A stretch of DNA of 64,000 nt from Bacteroidales bacterium 6E (GCA_001270045.2 DF970667.1:83973-147972); one strand, 5' to 3'; positions 35,968 to 46,327 are shown, counted from the first letter of the stretch. Numbers and translations: made by a program. The notes: a model not told the origin generated them from the letters alone.

Positions 35968-37065
35968 TTATTTGCTGAGTTTGACCCTCTTGCCGGTGCG
36001 ATGGCTCTTGGCGGCTGCCTCGAGGATCTCTACCACAATCAGGTTGTTCTCCAGAGAGGACAGGTCATAAGGATGCATTTTGGCCTCACCCCTGATGGCT
36101 GAAGCGAAAAATGTAAACGGATCGGAATAGGGTGCCGATTGTGAAGCAGCTTTCATCTTCTGTTCCCCGGAGCGTTCATCCAGCCGGTAGCGGATGTCCT
36201 GCTGGTTATCGACATAAATGTATCCCGTTGACCCGTAAATATGCATGTCCTTCCGGTTGAAAGGCCAGTTCCATGAGGCATGAACCACCCCTTCCATCTG
36301 TGGGTAGGAAAGCAGGATGGTGGCATCGTCATCGACCTTCGGATAGGTGCCGGGCTTGTATTGCTTCAGGCTGGCGACCACCGATTCAGGCTTCTGGCCT
36401 TTCAGCATCCAGGTGAGCAGATTGGCTCCGTAGCAGCCGAAATCGATCACGGCTCCCCCGCCGTTCAGGACAGGATCGGTGAGCCAATCGAGGAACTCCG
36501 GATTGACATTGATCTCCTTCGGACCTTTGTGCCCATCATAAACGATCACTTTCCTGAGGTCGCCCACCTTGCCGTCGGCGATCATCTGGTACCCTTCGTA
36601 ATGGGAAGGATACCAGGTGGTTTCATAGTTTGTCAGCACCATGATGCCATATTGGTCGGACAGGCGCTTGATTTTGGCGGCGTGTTTCGTGCTCACGGCC
36701 AGGGGCTTTTCAACCATCACGTGAATACGCCGTGGAGCACAGGCTTCCACCACCGCGAGGTGTTCGAAGATGGACGTGAAGGTAACCACCCCCTCAGGCC
36801 TTGTGGCATCGAGCATGTCATCGAGCGATGTATAGATGATGCTCTTGTCGATGCCGAACTGCCGGGCATAACGATTCGAAAGTGCAGTGTCCCTTTCAGA
36901 AATCCCGACAACCTCCATGTCGGCCCGGTCGAGGCTTCGCAACAGCGGAACCACATGCGAATGCGACAACCCCGCAATCCCGATCCGAACCTTTTCTTGT
37001 CCGCTAACTGCGGAAACACCAGCCATCAAAAGCGCAGTCACTAAAATCAATTTTATGTTTTTCAT
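35968..37065 (-). CDS. Exported Gfo/Idh/MocA family oxidoreductase
   Basis: 365 aa. Signal peptide (ends AVSGQ), then a Rossmann domain starting VRIGIAGLSHSHV and the family Lys in EKPLAVSTKHA near residue 140. The C-terminal alpha/beta domain includes GGGAVIDFGCYGANLLTW. Secreted members of this family in Bacteroidota can be NAD-dependent glycosidases or sugar oxidoreductases with tightly bound cofactor. Being in one operon with the GH92 mannosidase suggests a role in mannose-containing glycan processing. Activity not assignable further. Confidence 0.88.
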   Translation of the reverse strand: MKNIKLILVTALLMAGVSAVSGQEKVRIGIAGLSHSHVVPLLRSLDRADMEVVGISERDTALSNRYARQFGIDKSIIYTSLDDMLDATRPEGVVTFTSIFEHLAVVEACAPRRIHVMVEKPLAVSTKHAAKIKRLSDQYGIMVLTNYETTWYPSHYEGYQMIADGKVGDLRKVIVYDGHKGPKEINVNPEFLDWLTDPVLNGGGAVIDFGCYGANLLTWMLKGQKPESVVASLKQYKPGTYPKVDDDATILLSYPQMEGVVHASWNWPFNRKDMHIYGSTGYIYVDNQQDIRYRLDERSGEQKMKAASQSAPYSDPFTFFASAIRGEAKMHPYDLSSLENNLIVVEILEAAAKSHRTGKRVKLSK

Positions 37066-37694
37066 AAGGCCTGATTTGGTAAAGTACTACAATTCATTAA
37101 AAACCAATATAATTCACATCTCCCAAACCCCTTTGGCAGGGTGGGAAAGACTGGGTGACTCCTTTAAAAACCTATTAATAGCGATCCAGATTTCACCCGA
37201 TTCCCAAAGGTAAACAAATGATGGGATGGTAATCTTTAAATATAATGTAAATAGATGGCAGATGATTATTTCACATTAATCCATGAAAACTTAAATCCAT
37301 TAAAATTGCATTTTGATGGAAATATGAATTCGCGAGATAAAGCCACCATGTTAAAACAGATTAAAGAAAAAAGCCCAGTAGTAATAAAACAAGGGTTATC
37401 AGTTTAGCAAACTTCAAATAACGGCAAAAAGCAACCTATTAAAATCAGATTTTAATCATTGCAATGAAGCATATAATTAACAATCATCTAAATAAGCAAA
37501 AAAACGATCCTCTCAAAAAAGCCTACGATAAACTTTAAAAAGATCACACTAGTAAATTCAGATTCAATAATACATGACAAAACATTATATTTATACGGGT
37601 ACGCTTATCCAAAAATGGAATTAAGAAAAACCAACTCATTAACCGCTAAACATTAGGTACCTTAAGTTTAAACCTCGTTTCACTATTGACTATT
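37066..37694. other. Long AT-rich intergenic region between divergent genes
   Basis: About 630 bp between the Gfo/Idh/MocA gene and the T9SS protein, AT-rich with no credible frame. On the minus strand TTG-N18-TACTTTAC (about 37075-37105) is a weak promoter candidate for the oxidoreductase operon. Near 37655 an AGGTACCT palindrome is seen. Otherwise nothing recognised. Confidence 0.4.
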
Positions 37695-40600
37695 ATGAAA
37701 AACTATACCTCAATCATATTCAATTTGCTGATTCTTGTAACGATTCTCAGCACACAACAGGTTACAGGCCAGAATAGTTTCCAGGTCAGGCTCGAAGGAT
37801 TAAACGAAAACGATACGGCAACCGTCATTCTCAGAAAGAACTCAGACATATACTGGAAGCAAATGGCTTCAGGCAATTCCGAAAAAGTCAATGAGTTGAC
37901 ATTTGATCTGGCAGATGGCAAATGGGCCATCGTGATTGATGCAACGGGATATACTTTCCCTCCAGCCACCAGCTTTGATGTACCGGGAAATTCAACCGCC
38001 CTGGTAAAGTTAACCCCTTTGCTGAACCAAGATTATTACTATGTGTGGCAAGACGACGACAGCTATGTTGGGCATGCAACCCAGACCTACATTTCCGAGC
38101 CTGCCAAGATTGTGGTACTCGACAAAGAGGTAAAAGTCCCGCATGATTATTCAAGCATTGAACTGAGAAACAAATATGGAATCATATTGTCAGACGACAT
38201 TGAGGCATGGACTGTGGAAGACAGTTACCGTATATTCAAGATGTTTACCAATCTCCCTATCGGGACTTTTGGTGAAGGAGGTAAAACCGATCCTGCGACA
38301 GGGGAAAACATCAGGGGAATCATCAAACTGACTAAAGATGAACAATTCAGGGACCTGACAATTTCATACGAGGATGGGATAAAGGTGGGGACCATTTCAC
38401 AGGCGGCCTTCCATTATGCTGAACCCCAGATTGTGACTATTGACGGAATCAAGGGAAAATTCTACTCCAAGCGATTGTACCATGCAGTGGTCAATTTCAT
38501 GTCCGATTTTGCAAACGATGAAGCATTCATTGATCATATCGCAATGGAACGTTTTGGCGTTCGCTTTATGCGTGCCGACCAGGAAACAGAAGTTCTTATG
38601 TCAGAAGATGCATCCAATTTCCAGGAATTCTTCAGGGAGGAAAAAATAGAGATCCTTTCCATGTTCGAGGAACTTCCCGATGGATTTCACAAGCAGGAAG
38701 GTTTGAAATATCTGGTCAGAAGGATCAATGGACAGCCGAATCCGATATACCCTGATGCTGCAGCGATTGCCTGGACAGGCCTACATACCATAGAGTTTAT
38801 GGATGTTTCCTTTAGTGGCTCATTCCTAAGTGGTACCCGACGATTGATTTTACATGAGAAGACTCATTTCCTATGGGCATATACCTTTGATGACCAGTTA
38901 AAAAATGACTGGATTGAGCTGGGAGGTTGGTTCCAGGATCCAACTTCGGCAAACGGTTGGTCTACATACAATACAACAGAGTCAGTAAGTGCCTATGGAC
39001 ATGCAGGCGGTCCAGATGAGGATATGGCTGAAACGGTTTCATATTATCTGGAAGATCCCGACAAATTGATGGCTGTCTCAGTTCGCAAATATGAGTTTAT
39101 AAGGGACCGCGTGATGCATGGTACAAGATATATCGCACAATTCAGGGAGGACCTGACTTTTATGGTATATAACTTGTTCCCTGATTATACTTATCCAGGT
39201 AAAGTTAAAAAGGTTGAGATTCAAGTAAAAGGAAAACCTGAAGAAGAAAAGGAAGTAACCATACGTATGATACTTCATTCAACCGATCTGGAAATTGATG
39301 GTGCCTCGGGTGCTTACGTCAGATTTGCATCTTCCGTTGGAACAATCCATGACATTGGATTTGCACCCGAAAACGGACACCTCGATTCAATTCTGGTTGG
39401 GACCACAATTTTCAACAAACATGAAAAGAACGGCTATTGGACAATGGGCAGCATGTCGGTTTGGGATAAGGTTGGTAACCAAAGATACGAGAATACTTCC
39501 ACCATCGGGATGAAGCTCTATATTGAAAACCCTTTGGAAGACATAGTCCCTCCCCGATGGAATTACGATTTAACCATGGAAAATGTAAAAAAGACTTTCT
39601 ATTCACACACAAATTATCCTGAAGGTATTGACAGAGAATTACAGGCTATAAAAGTAACCTACTCTTTCTATGATGATATTCCCTTTGTATATTCAGAATC
39701 AAATTTTATATTATCGACGCCTGATAGACCAGGATATGAATCTTATTTCTGGAGGCTCGGAGGAAGCGCTATCATTGACTCAACCCGCAATTATTCAAAT
39801 GGGTACAAATCGGTCAAATATATTGAAGCTTTCCTGAAAATTGAAGAATATATGCCAAGTGGATATTATTCGATCACTGCAATGGGTGCACATGATATGG
39901 CAGGAAATACCTCACATATAAATTTCTCAAAAGACACAAGTGATGTTTATATTTCACCCCATTCTAACAATAGTTTTAAAGATGTAAGAGACAGTATCTA
40001 TATAAAAACAGAATTTCCCGATTATGTGAAACCGGAAATTGACTTAAACTTGATTACGGTTTCAGCCACTCCGACCAATCCAATTTATCCCGATGGTGAA
40101 ACCAGGGTAGATTTAACTTTTTTTGTCAGGGATCTGTCAGATTTTCCGGGTAGAGAGTCAGGGGTGTCCGGAATTGAATTCTTCTTCAGGGATCCTATTG
40201 GAATTGACCATAATACATATATTACTGTTAGTAATTATTACAGTTCTGTACCTGCGAATAATTCCGATTGGATGTTTTACTCACACAACTTCCTACTTCC
40301 TAAAGGATCGCCTCCCGGCAAATGGGGATTTACTGGCGCAAATGTTACAGACAAAGCCGGGAATAGCAGGAGATACTCCTTCATTGAATATGTACGTTTT
40401 GATGTTATTGAATCGGAGATTGTTTTGGAAGAACCATTGGATGCTTCCATCAATGCCAAGTATATTAACTTGGCGAATGTTGACAATATTGATATCAGCA
40501 TCAGCTGCAAACCTTCTGCCGGATTAAAATATGTTTATACCATCTATAGCCTGATGGGGGGCAATGTTGTCCGTGGCGAAGGGCTGATGACAAATGATTC

Positions 40601-41771
40601 CTTGATCATACAAGGAGTGAATACACAAGGGGTGTTGGATGGGATCTTAAAACTCACCGTACAGCTTGTAGACTCTGCATCCCAGATCATTGCAACCAAA
40701 ACGGTCGAGTATGACAAAGACACCCAGAGACCCAAGGCTTATTATACCCGTACCAACCTACAAAATGAAGGACATAGCAATCTGGACGATGTGGTCATTC
40801 AAATTGTATTTGATCCCGAAGATTTGGGAGGAACCTATGCAATGGCTATCGAACCTGTTTTGCCTGATATTAAAAGCACGGGCTTTTCTGGTTTTATAAT
40901 TACAGGTAAATTGGAGGACCAACCGCCACTTGATGTAAATATAGATTTGTCCGCCTTTTTAAACAGGGTAATCAAAACCACCCTCACATTAACAGATACT
41001 GTCCATAATGAGGGTGATCCATTGGTAAGTTATTATTTGGTATTGGAAGATCGACTGATTTCTGTCGATGTGAATTCTGATTTTGATGGTGATGGATTCC
41101 CGGATTTGATGGACTCATGTCCTGCTGCCTATGGAACCAGTTACGGTTGTGCATCTCAAATACAAACTGTAAGTATATGCGAAGGTGAATCATACTTTGG
41201 CTGGACGGTTTCAGGTGAATATGAGAGAATCTTTAAAGATATTTACGGATCCGATTCAATCGTAACTGTCCTATTAACAGTCAATCCTGCATTCCAGCCT
41301 GAAGTTATCGTAAAAGGTGATACTTTAATTGCAGCGGGGTCATTCAATTCATACTTGTGGTACGCCAATGGTAATTTGATATCTATCACCAACACAAACA
41401 CCTTCATTGCAACTGAAAATGGAGATTATCAATTAGTTGTAACTGACGAATATGGTTGTAGCCAAACATCTGAAATAGTTAGTCTGGTAATTACTGGCAA
41501 TGATATGTTCACAGAGGAAGCTTTTGAATACTTGGTTTACCCAAATCCAACTGACGAGTTTTTTGTCGTAAAGATAGGTACAAACACAAATGAGAGGGTT
41601 TCCTTTAAGTTCATTAATCCTGTCGGACAAATACTTGAAGAGAGAATTGTCCATTCAAAAGAAATTCAAGGGGACGAACGATTCCAGGTTGGCCATCTTA
41701 CCCGTGGAGTTTATATCTTAATCATTAGTTACGGTAGTCATCAAGCCATGGAAAAGATCATAATATACTGA
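37695..41771 (+). CDS. Large secreted T9SS protein with a zincin-type metallopeptidase domain
   Basis: 1358 aa from ATG 37695 (a TTG at 37686 would add three residues; numbering here counts from that TTG). Signal peptide ends QQVTGQ. A domain over about 170-490 holds HEKTH at 390-394, the zinc-binding HExxH, and then DEDMAETVSYYLEDP with Glu449, a place and pattern expected of the third zinc ligand. Several beta-sandwich regions follow. A thrombospondin type-3 calcium loop DFDGDGFPDLMDSCP lies near 1130-1146, then a PKD-like domain, then a C-terminal T9SS type A sorting domain from about 1280 (YLVYPNPTDEFFV, ending RGVYILIISYGSHQAMEKIIIY). It should be exported across the outer membrane and kept on the surface or released. 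No known named family was recognised. Confidence 0.85.
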   Translation: MKNYTSIIFNLLILVTILSTQQVTGQNSFQVRLEGLNENDTATVILRKNSDIYWKQMASGNSEKVNELTFDLADGKWAIVIDATGYTFPPATSFDVPGNSTALVKLTPLLNQDYYYVWQDDDSYVGHATQTYISEPAKIVVLDKEVKVPHDYSSIELRNKYGIILSDDIEAWTVEDSYRIFKMFTNLPIGTFGEGGKTDPATGENIRGIIKLTKDEQFRDLTISYEDGIKVGTISQAAFHYAEPQIVTIDGIKGKFYSKRLYHAVVNFMSDFANDEAFIDHIAMERFGVRFMRADQETEVLMSEDASNFQEFFREEKIEILSMFEELPDGFHKQEGLKYLVRRINGQPNPIYPDAAAIAWTGLHTIEFMDVSFSGSFLSGTRRLILHEKTHFLWAYTFDDQLKNDWIELGGWFQDPTSANGWSTYNTTESVSAYGHAGGPDEDMAETVSYYLEDPDKLMAVSVRKYEFIRDRVMHGTRYIAQFREDLTFMVYNLFPDYTYPGKVKKVEIQVKGKPEEEKEVTIRMILHSTDLEIDGASGAYVRFASSVGTIHDIGFAPENGHLDSILVGTTIFNKHEKNGYWTMGSMSVWDKVGNQRYENTSTIGMKLYIENPLEDIVPPRWNYDLTMENVKKTFYSHTNYPEGIDRELQAIKVTYSFYDDIPFVYSESNFILSTPDRPGYESYFWRLGGSAIIDSTRNYSNGYKSVKYIEAFLKIEEYMPSGYYSITAMGAHDMAGNTSHINFSKDTSDVYISPHSNNSFKDVRDSIYIKTEFPDYVKPEIDLNLITVSATPTNPIYPDGETRVDLTFFVRDLSDFPGRESGVSGIEFFFRDPIGIDHNTYITVSNYYSSVPANNSDWMFYSHNFLLPKGSPPGKWGFTGANVTDKAGNSRRYSFIEYVRFDVIESEIVLEEPLDASINAKYINLANVDNIDISISCKPSAGLKYVYTIYSLMGGNVVRGEGLMTNDSLIIQGVNTQGVLDGILKLTVQLVDSASQIIATKTVEYDKDTQRPKAYYTRTNLQNEGHSNLDDVVIQIVFDPEDLGGTYAMAIEPVLPDIKSTGFSGFIITGKLEDQPPLDVNIDLSAFLNRVIKTTLTLTDTVHNEGDPLVSYYLVLEDRLISVDVNSDFDGDGFPDLMDSCPAAYGTSYGCASQIQTVSICEGESYFGWTVSGEYERIFKDIYGSDSIVTVLLTVNPAFQPEVIVKGDTLIAAGSFNSYLWYANGNLISITNTNTFIATENGDYQLVVTDEYGCSQTSEIVSLVITGNDMFTEEAFEYLVYPNPTDEFFVVKIGTNTNERVSFKFINPVGQILEERIVHSKEIQGDERFQVGHLTRGVYILIISYGSHQAMEKIIIY

Positions 41772-41949
41772 CGGATACGGATGGTGTCAGACAATTTGGA
41801 ATAATAATTCGCTAAACCCATATTCATCAAAATGGAGTTTTTAAAGAGAAAACATCGTATTCTCTGATTTTGGTCAACCGTTGTTTGGTGTCAGCATCAA
41901 AAATCTAATCTGCGTAATCCGTGCAATCTGTGGTTACCCCAAATTATGC

Positions 41950-43503
41950 CTAATAATACGTCCTCTTACCCGGAACCTGTGTGGTGTATACGATGCAATC
42001 ACCCAGTTCGACACGGTAGCCGTCGGGGAGGTCGCGGGGTACTAGCCGGATGGCGTGGGCTCCCTCGGGCAGGTCATATTTCCAGGTGACTTCGTGGCGT
42101 CGCACCAGTGAGAGGGTAGGCAATTTCGCGACTTCAAACAATTCGTCATCGATGTATACCTCCACTTCGAGTGTACTATCGGGAAGTTGGACTTCCTTGA
42201 CGGCCCTTCCTCCAATCACGAAGCCACAGCCCTCTATCTGGAGGGTATGTTCGTTGTCGGAACCAACCAAACTGACCCCTACCCTGCTTCTCGACTTAGG
42301 GTATATTCCCTCGAATCCAATCTCAAGGGGCATCACATTTGGCACTTGGGAAGGAAGTGTCACCTGGTCACCGTCGATGCTTCCGCCATTCCTTTCTACC
42401 ATTTGTAGGGCGTGCCCCAGTCCGACCTCATATACCCTGTTCAGCGACATGTCGGTATGGACCATGTTCAGGTCCTCCACCTTGTCGAGGCCCTGTTTCC
42501 AGTAATCGGGGATCTGGCTGTAGCCGAGCATGGTACCGAGGATGCCCGCCGCATTCGCAGGATTGCAGTCAGAGTCGTATCCGCAGCGAGTGCTGATGTC
42601 GATGGTTGCGCCATAGTCACCCTTACCATACAGCAAGCCGATAACGATATAGGCGGCATTGATCTTTGCATCGATATTGAATGGCCTGAACACCCCATCC
42701 GGACACCCCTTGTCGTACGTCCATTTCTTTTGGGCATCAAACCAGGCCGACTTCCAGTCGTCGGGGTCCTTTTCATAACTCGTAATCACATCCTGGATGC
42801 ACTGGTAAAACTCACTCTGGGGAGGAATCGTTTTCAGGGCCTCCCGCACGATAAATTCCATGTCGTTGTTGACAAATGCCAGCGCATACATGGCAGCCAC
42901 ATAGACACCCCCATAAACGCCGTCGCCATAGTTCATGATGTGTCCCAACCGCCATGCCACATCCGACGCGGCATTGACCATCCCCGGAGACATCAGTCCG
43001 GCGAAATCGGCTTCAATCTGAAAATCTATGTCATCTGCATGAGGGTTATACTTCCAGAAACCCGACTCCGGGGGCATAATACCGTTCAGGATGTTGTAAC
43101 GTGCAGCCTGGTTGGCATGCCATAGCGGATATCCCGCGCGGGCAAAAGCCAGAGCATGAAGCGAGTCGGGCGCATCGATACCATATTTTTCAAAAACCTC
43201 CACAAAGGTCAGGTCCATATACACATCATCGTATAATCCGGGAGAATTCTCGTAATACCACAACATGCGGGTGTCGTCCCACGGAATCGGCACATGATCC
43301 CCGATCATGGTCCCGTTCCACTGAAACTCGGTCGGCCCCCCATAGGTACAACCGATGACCTGTCCGGCCCATCCCCCCTTGACTTTATCCAGCAAGACAT
43401 CTTTGGAAATGGTAACGGGATCACCCTGGATTTCCCGTGAATCACAGGATGCGAAAACAGAAGAAATTAAGAAGGCAAGAATTAAGACTGAAACAGGCTT
43501 CAT
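41950..43503 (-). CDS. ADP-ribosylglycohydrolase-fold lipoprotein
   Basis: 517 aa from the ATG at 43503 (MKPVSVLILAFLISSVFASC, lipobox Cys20); the frame is open to 43560. The N-terminal about 370 residues match the ADP-ribosylglycohydrolase fold: KVKGGWAGQVIGCTYGGPTEF, DDTRM at 76-80, YMDLTFVEVFEKYG and the metal-binding helix GYDSDCNPANAAGILGTMLG at 308-327. The last 130 residues are beta-rich (VYIDDELFEVAKLPTLSLVRRHEVTWKY) and look like a carbohydrate-binding or jelly-roll module. Export to the periplasm means the substrate is not an ADP-ribosylated cellular protein in the classic sense. Substrate unknown. Confidence 0.85.
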   Translation of the reverse strand: MKPVSVLILAFLISSVFASCDSREIQGDPVTISKDVLLDKVKGGWAGQVIGCTYGGPTEFQWNGTMIGDHVPIPWDDTRMLWYYENSPGLYDDVYMDLTFVEVFEKYGIDAPDSLHALAFARAGYPLWHANQAARYNILNGIMPPESGFWKYNPHADDIDFQIEADFAGLMSPGMVNAASDVAWRLGHIMNYGDGVYGGVYVAAMYALAFVNNDMEFIVREALKTIPPQSEFYQCIQDVITSYEKDPDDWKSAWFDAQKKWTYDKGCPDGVFRPFNIDAKINAAYIVIGLLYGKGDYGATIDISTRCGYDSDCNPANAAGILGTMLGYSQIPDYWKQGLDKVEDLNMVHTDMSLNRVYEVGLGHALQMVERNGGSIDGDQVTLPSQVPNVMPLEIGFEGIYPKSRSRVGVSLVGSDNEHTLQIEGCGFVIGGRAVKEVQLPDSTLEVEVYIDDELFEVAKLPTLSLVRRHEVTWKYDLPEGAHAIRLVPRDLPDGYRVELGDCIVYTTQVPGKRTYY

Positions 43504-43827
43504 GACAGGATCTATTGGTTTGAATGATAAAATTAAGGATGTTTTGAAAGAAACCTTCATACCTGAGGGGAAATTCAGATGGAATGTGTTTTTTAATCCT
43601 TGAAACTGGATTGTAAATTCAGAATGGGTTTATAGCAAACATGGATGCGAGACAGAACAGGGGAGACTCGAAATAGTTTTCCCAAACTGAAGTTGCGGGG
43701 CATTTGACTTTAGGGTTACCGAATAGAATTATCAGGATTTGTATCATAAGCTATTGTGGCCGATATCTCAAATTCGATTCCCAGAACCTTTTGCATTTTC
43801 GCCAGGGTAAGCATGTTTACAAGCTTA

Positions 43828-44286
43828 TCACCCTTCCCCTGGCACCTGTCCCCTCATAAAATCAAAAGCCCCTTTTCGCAAATTAATGCCATATTCGACA
43901 TACGCTTTCATAAATGCCAGGAAATTTGCCCAGCCTTCGGTGTTTTGCAAAGCCCATTGGACATTCTCTTCCGAAAACTCCTTGCCGTCTTCTTCCACCT
44001 TTACCACGACAGAAACATCGGGCTGTTCCTCTAAAAGGATGGTTACCCGGGTATCCTTGTCCCAGACAAACGATACCATCTTATTCTTTTCAATCCTGAT
44101 CTGGTTTACCGGGAATGGAAAGTCGGGAAACTCGGTAAATTTCCAGTGGATTTCTCTTCCCTCCTCAAGCCTGCCCGAACTCTCCGAAATGAAATATTGG
44201 GTCATACAAGCGGGATCAACTATGGCTTCAAAAACCTCACTTACAGGCTTCTGTATCTGGATGGCAGCTTTAGCTACAAGTCTCAT
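43828..44286 (-). CDS. SRPBCC (AHSA1/START-like) protein
   Basis: 152 aa without signal. Opens AAIQIQKPVSEVFEAIVDPACMTQYFI, the usual first strand and two helices of the AHSA1 group, and ends in a long helix TEGWANFLAFMKAYVEYGINL. These form a deep ligand pocket in the helix-grip fold. Members bind hydrophobic ligands or act as co-chaperones (Aha1); which one cannot be told. Single gene, no clear partner. Confidence 0.85.
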   Translation of the reverse strand: MRLVAKAAIQIQKPVSEVFEAIVDPACMTQYFISESSGRLEEGREIHWKFTEFPDFPFPVNQIRIEKNKMVSFVWDKDTRVTILLEEQPDVSVVVKVEEDGKEFSEENVQWALQNTEGWANFLAFMKAYVEYGINLRKGAFDFMRGQVPGEG

Positions 44287-44746
44287 AAGGCTATTATTAC
44301 TGGTTTATCATGGTTAATCCAACCGCAAACCGACAGAATGGTATTTCGGCTGGATCAAGCAATTTTACGAAATAAATGTGAATTGCTCCGCATAACTTAT
44401 CCTGGATGACAACTTTCTGTCTTTTCCCTTTCACATTTGGTCAGAAGTGTCCACTAAACTTTAGGAGATGAGTAGGTATATATTTCATTATTAGCGTGAT
44501 GCACTAAAAAGATCAACGTGCCGATTTGAAAATATAAAATCAACATTTTGGAAAAACTATTTTTTAAATCATTAATAAAGAGTGCTTTATAAAATATGGA
44601 TACTGATTGTTTTACAAGCTCAACATTTGCATGCAACATAGATTTCAACATCTTGAAATTCATGTTTGTCGTTAAAGTTGAACACATTGTACCAATGCCA
44701 AATAATCCAAAATTGTATCTTAGGGGCATCCAAACAAGCTTGAACC
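44287..44746. other. Intergenic region upstream of the DUF1593 gene
   Basis: 460 bp between divergent genes. Reading frames of up to 100 codons occur on either strand but overlap each other and look random. No TAnnTTTG promoter with a well-placed -33 element was found. Confidence 0.45.
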
Positions 44747-46201
44747 ATGAAAAGACCAATATTCCTTACCTTGATCCTCATCCTTACCATCAGTTCTGTC
44801 TCCTTTTGCAAAACTTTTGCCCAACTGCGTGAAAAACCTAGGGTCATCATATTGACCGACATAGAAAACGAACCCGACGATGCGCAGTCACTTGTGCGTT
44901 ACCTGCTCTATTCCAACCAATTCGACACCGAAGGCATCATCGCCACAACCTCGTGCTGGCAAAGAAACAAAATTGCCGACTGGCGCGTAATCGAGATCAT
45001 CAACGCCTACGACAAGGTGCAGGACAACCTGCTGAAACACGAACCGGGATACCCCGAAGCTTCCTTTCTTCTGGAACGTGTGAAGAGGGGCTTTCCGGAT
45101 TTCGGGATGAATGCGGTCGGCAAAGAAAAGGACAGCGAAGGTTCGGATTGGATCATCAACATTCTCGACAAGCCCGATGACCGCCCGGTATGGGTGGTGG
45201 TCTGGGGAGGTGCCAACACCCTTGCACAGGCACTCTGGAAATTGCACCATACCCGTCCCGAAAGGGAATTCCTTTCCCTGGTCAAAAAGCTGAGGGTGTA
45301 TGCCATCTCCGACCAGGATAATTCAGGTCCCTGGATGCGGCGTATGTTCCCCGACCTGTTTTTCATCGTTAGCCCGGGTTTTCATGAAAACAACGAGGTG
45401 GCTTACCAGTATGGCACCTGGACCGGCATCAGCGGGGAGTGGTGGTATAAGTACCGGACGGGGGCTGATCTTTCGATCGTCGACAATCCCTGGGTAAAGG
45501 CAAACATCCAGGGAAAAGGGCCATTGGGTGCACAATATCCTGACATCGAATACATCATGGAAGGCGATACTCCCTCTTTCCTCTACCTGATCGATAATGG
45601 ATTAGGGTATCCCGAAAGGCCCGACTACGGATCGTGGGGTGGCCGTTACGAATTATATACGCCTCCATACAAAAAATGGCACCACGAGCCCGAAACCCGC
45701 CCCATCTGGAGCAATGTCGAGGATATGGTGTGGGTTGATGGCGTATGCCACATTTCAGACCAGGCCACCATTTGGCGCTGGCGACCTGCCTACCAGAATG
45801 ATTTTGCGGCAAGAATAGAGTGGACCATCAAACCATTCGCGGAATCCAACCATCCACCGGTGGCCCGACTGGGACATGCCAACGAAATCACGGTGAGAAG
45901 TGGCGACAAGGTCACCCTGGATGCCCGTCCAACAAACGATCCCGACAATGACGAGTTGACCTATAAATGGTGGCTCTATCTTGAGCCGGGCTCCTATTTG
46001 CTGTACCGTGATTATTCGCTCAACAGCAACCGGAACTACCAGCTCGACATGGACGGGAAAGACACCCCCGTTGCCACATTTACCGCCCCAAGCGTATCGA
46101 AACCACAGGACATGCACATTATCCTTGAAGTGACGGACAATGGAACCCCTGCCCTCACGCGGTACCAACGGGTGATCGTGAACATTGTCCCGGCCGAATA
46201 G
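44747..46201 (+). CDS. DUF1593/Sde182-like nucleoside-hydrolase-fold exported protein
   Basis: 484 aa with a signal peptide (ends KTFAQ). The N-terminal about 320 residues are DUF1593: RVIILTDIENEPDDAQSLVRYL (acidic cluster at 38-45, in the place of the nucleoside-hydrolase calcium site) and VWVVVWGGANTLAQALWKL. The C-terminal part from about 370 is a PKD/cadherin-like beta-sandwich (GDKVTLDARPTNDPDNDELTYKWW). The family includes the protein Sde0182 of Saccharophagus, described as cellulose-binding. Together they suggest an extracellular glycan-associated role. Single gene, convergent with the propeller protein. Confidence 0.85.
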   Translation: MKRPIFLTLILILTISSVSFCKTFAQLREKPRVIILTDIENEPDDAQSLVRYLLYSNQFDTEGIIATTSCWQRNKIADWRVIEIINAYDKVQDNLLKHEPGYPEASFLLERVKRGFPDFGMNAVGKEKDSEGSDWIINILDKPDDRPVWVVVWGGANTLAQALWKLHHTRPEREFLSLVKKLRVYAISDQDNSGPWMRRMFPDLFFIVSPGFHENNEVAYQYGTWTGISGEWWYKYRTGADLSIVDNPWVKANIQGKGPLGAQYPDIEYIMEGDTPSFLYLIDNGLGYPERPDYGSWGGRYELYTPPYKKWHHEPETRPIWSNVEDMVWVDGVCHISDQATIWRWRPAYQNDFAARIEWTIKPFAESNHPPVARLGHANEITVRSGDKVTLDARPTNDPDNDELTYKWWLYLEPGSYLLYRDYSLNSNRNYQLDMDGKDTPVATFTAPSVSKPQDMHIILEVTDNGTPALTRYQRVIVNIVPAE

Positions 46202-46297
46202 GTGTCGGGGGAAACCTGACCAATATTTCTGTTACAAATCCCCGGAAACTCCCTGCCCTGGTCGTACTTAAAATACATCTGAAATAGTTATCGAATA

Positions 46298-46327
46298 GTT
46301 ATCGAATAGTGGTGACTATTTGATAAC
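46298..46327. repeat. Near-perfect inverted repeat
   Basis: Arms GTTATCGAATAGT (46298-46310) and ACTATTTGATAAC (46315-46327) pair at 12 of 13 positions around a four-base loop. The first arm is also directly repeated just upstream (GTTATCGAATAG from 46287). Purpose unknown; possibly a terminator for the plus-strand gene. Confidence 0.5.

Noticed and set aside
36280..37044. 254-codon plus-strand frame opposite the Gfo/Idh/MocA gene
   Set aside because: Same kind of mirror frame; the minus-strand gene has a clear signal peptide and Rossmann motif.
42412..43125. 237-codon plus-strand frame opposite the ADP-ribosylglycohydrolase gene
   Set aside because: Shadow of a recognised gene with no protein-like features of its own.
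44454..44862. Overlapping 60-100-codon frames upstream of the DUF1593 gene
   Set aside because: They overlap one another on both strands and their sequences look random; the DUF1593 start is well supported at 44747.
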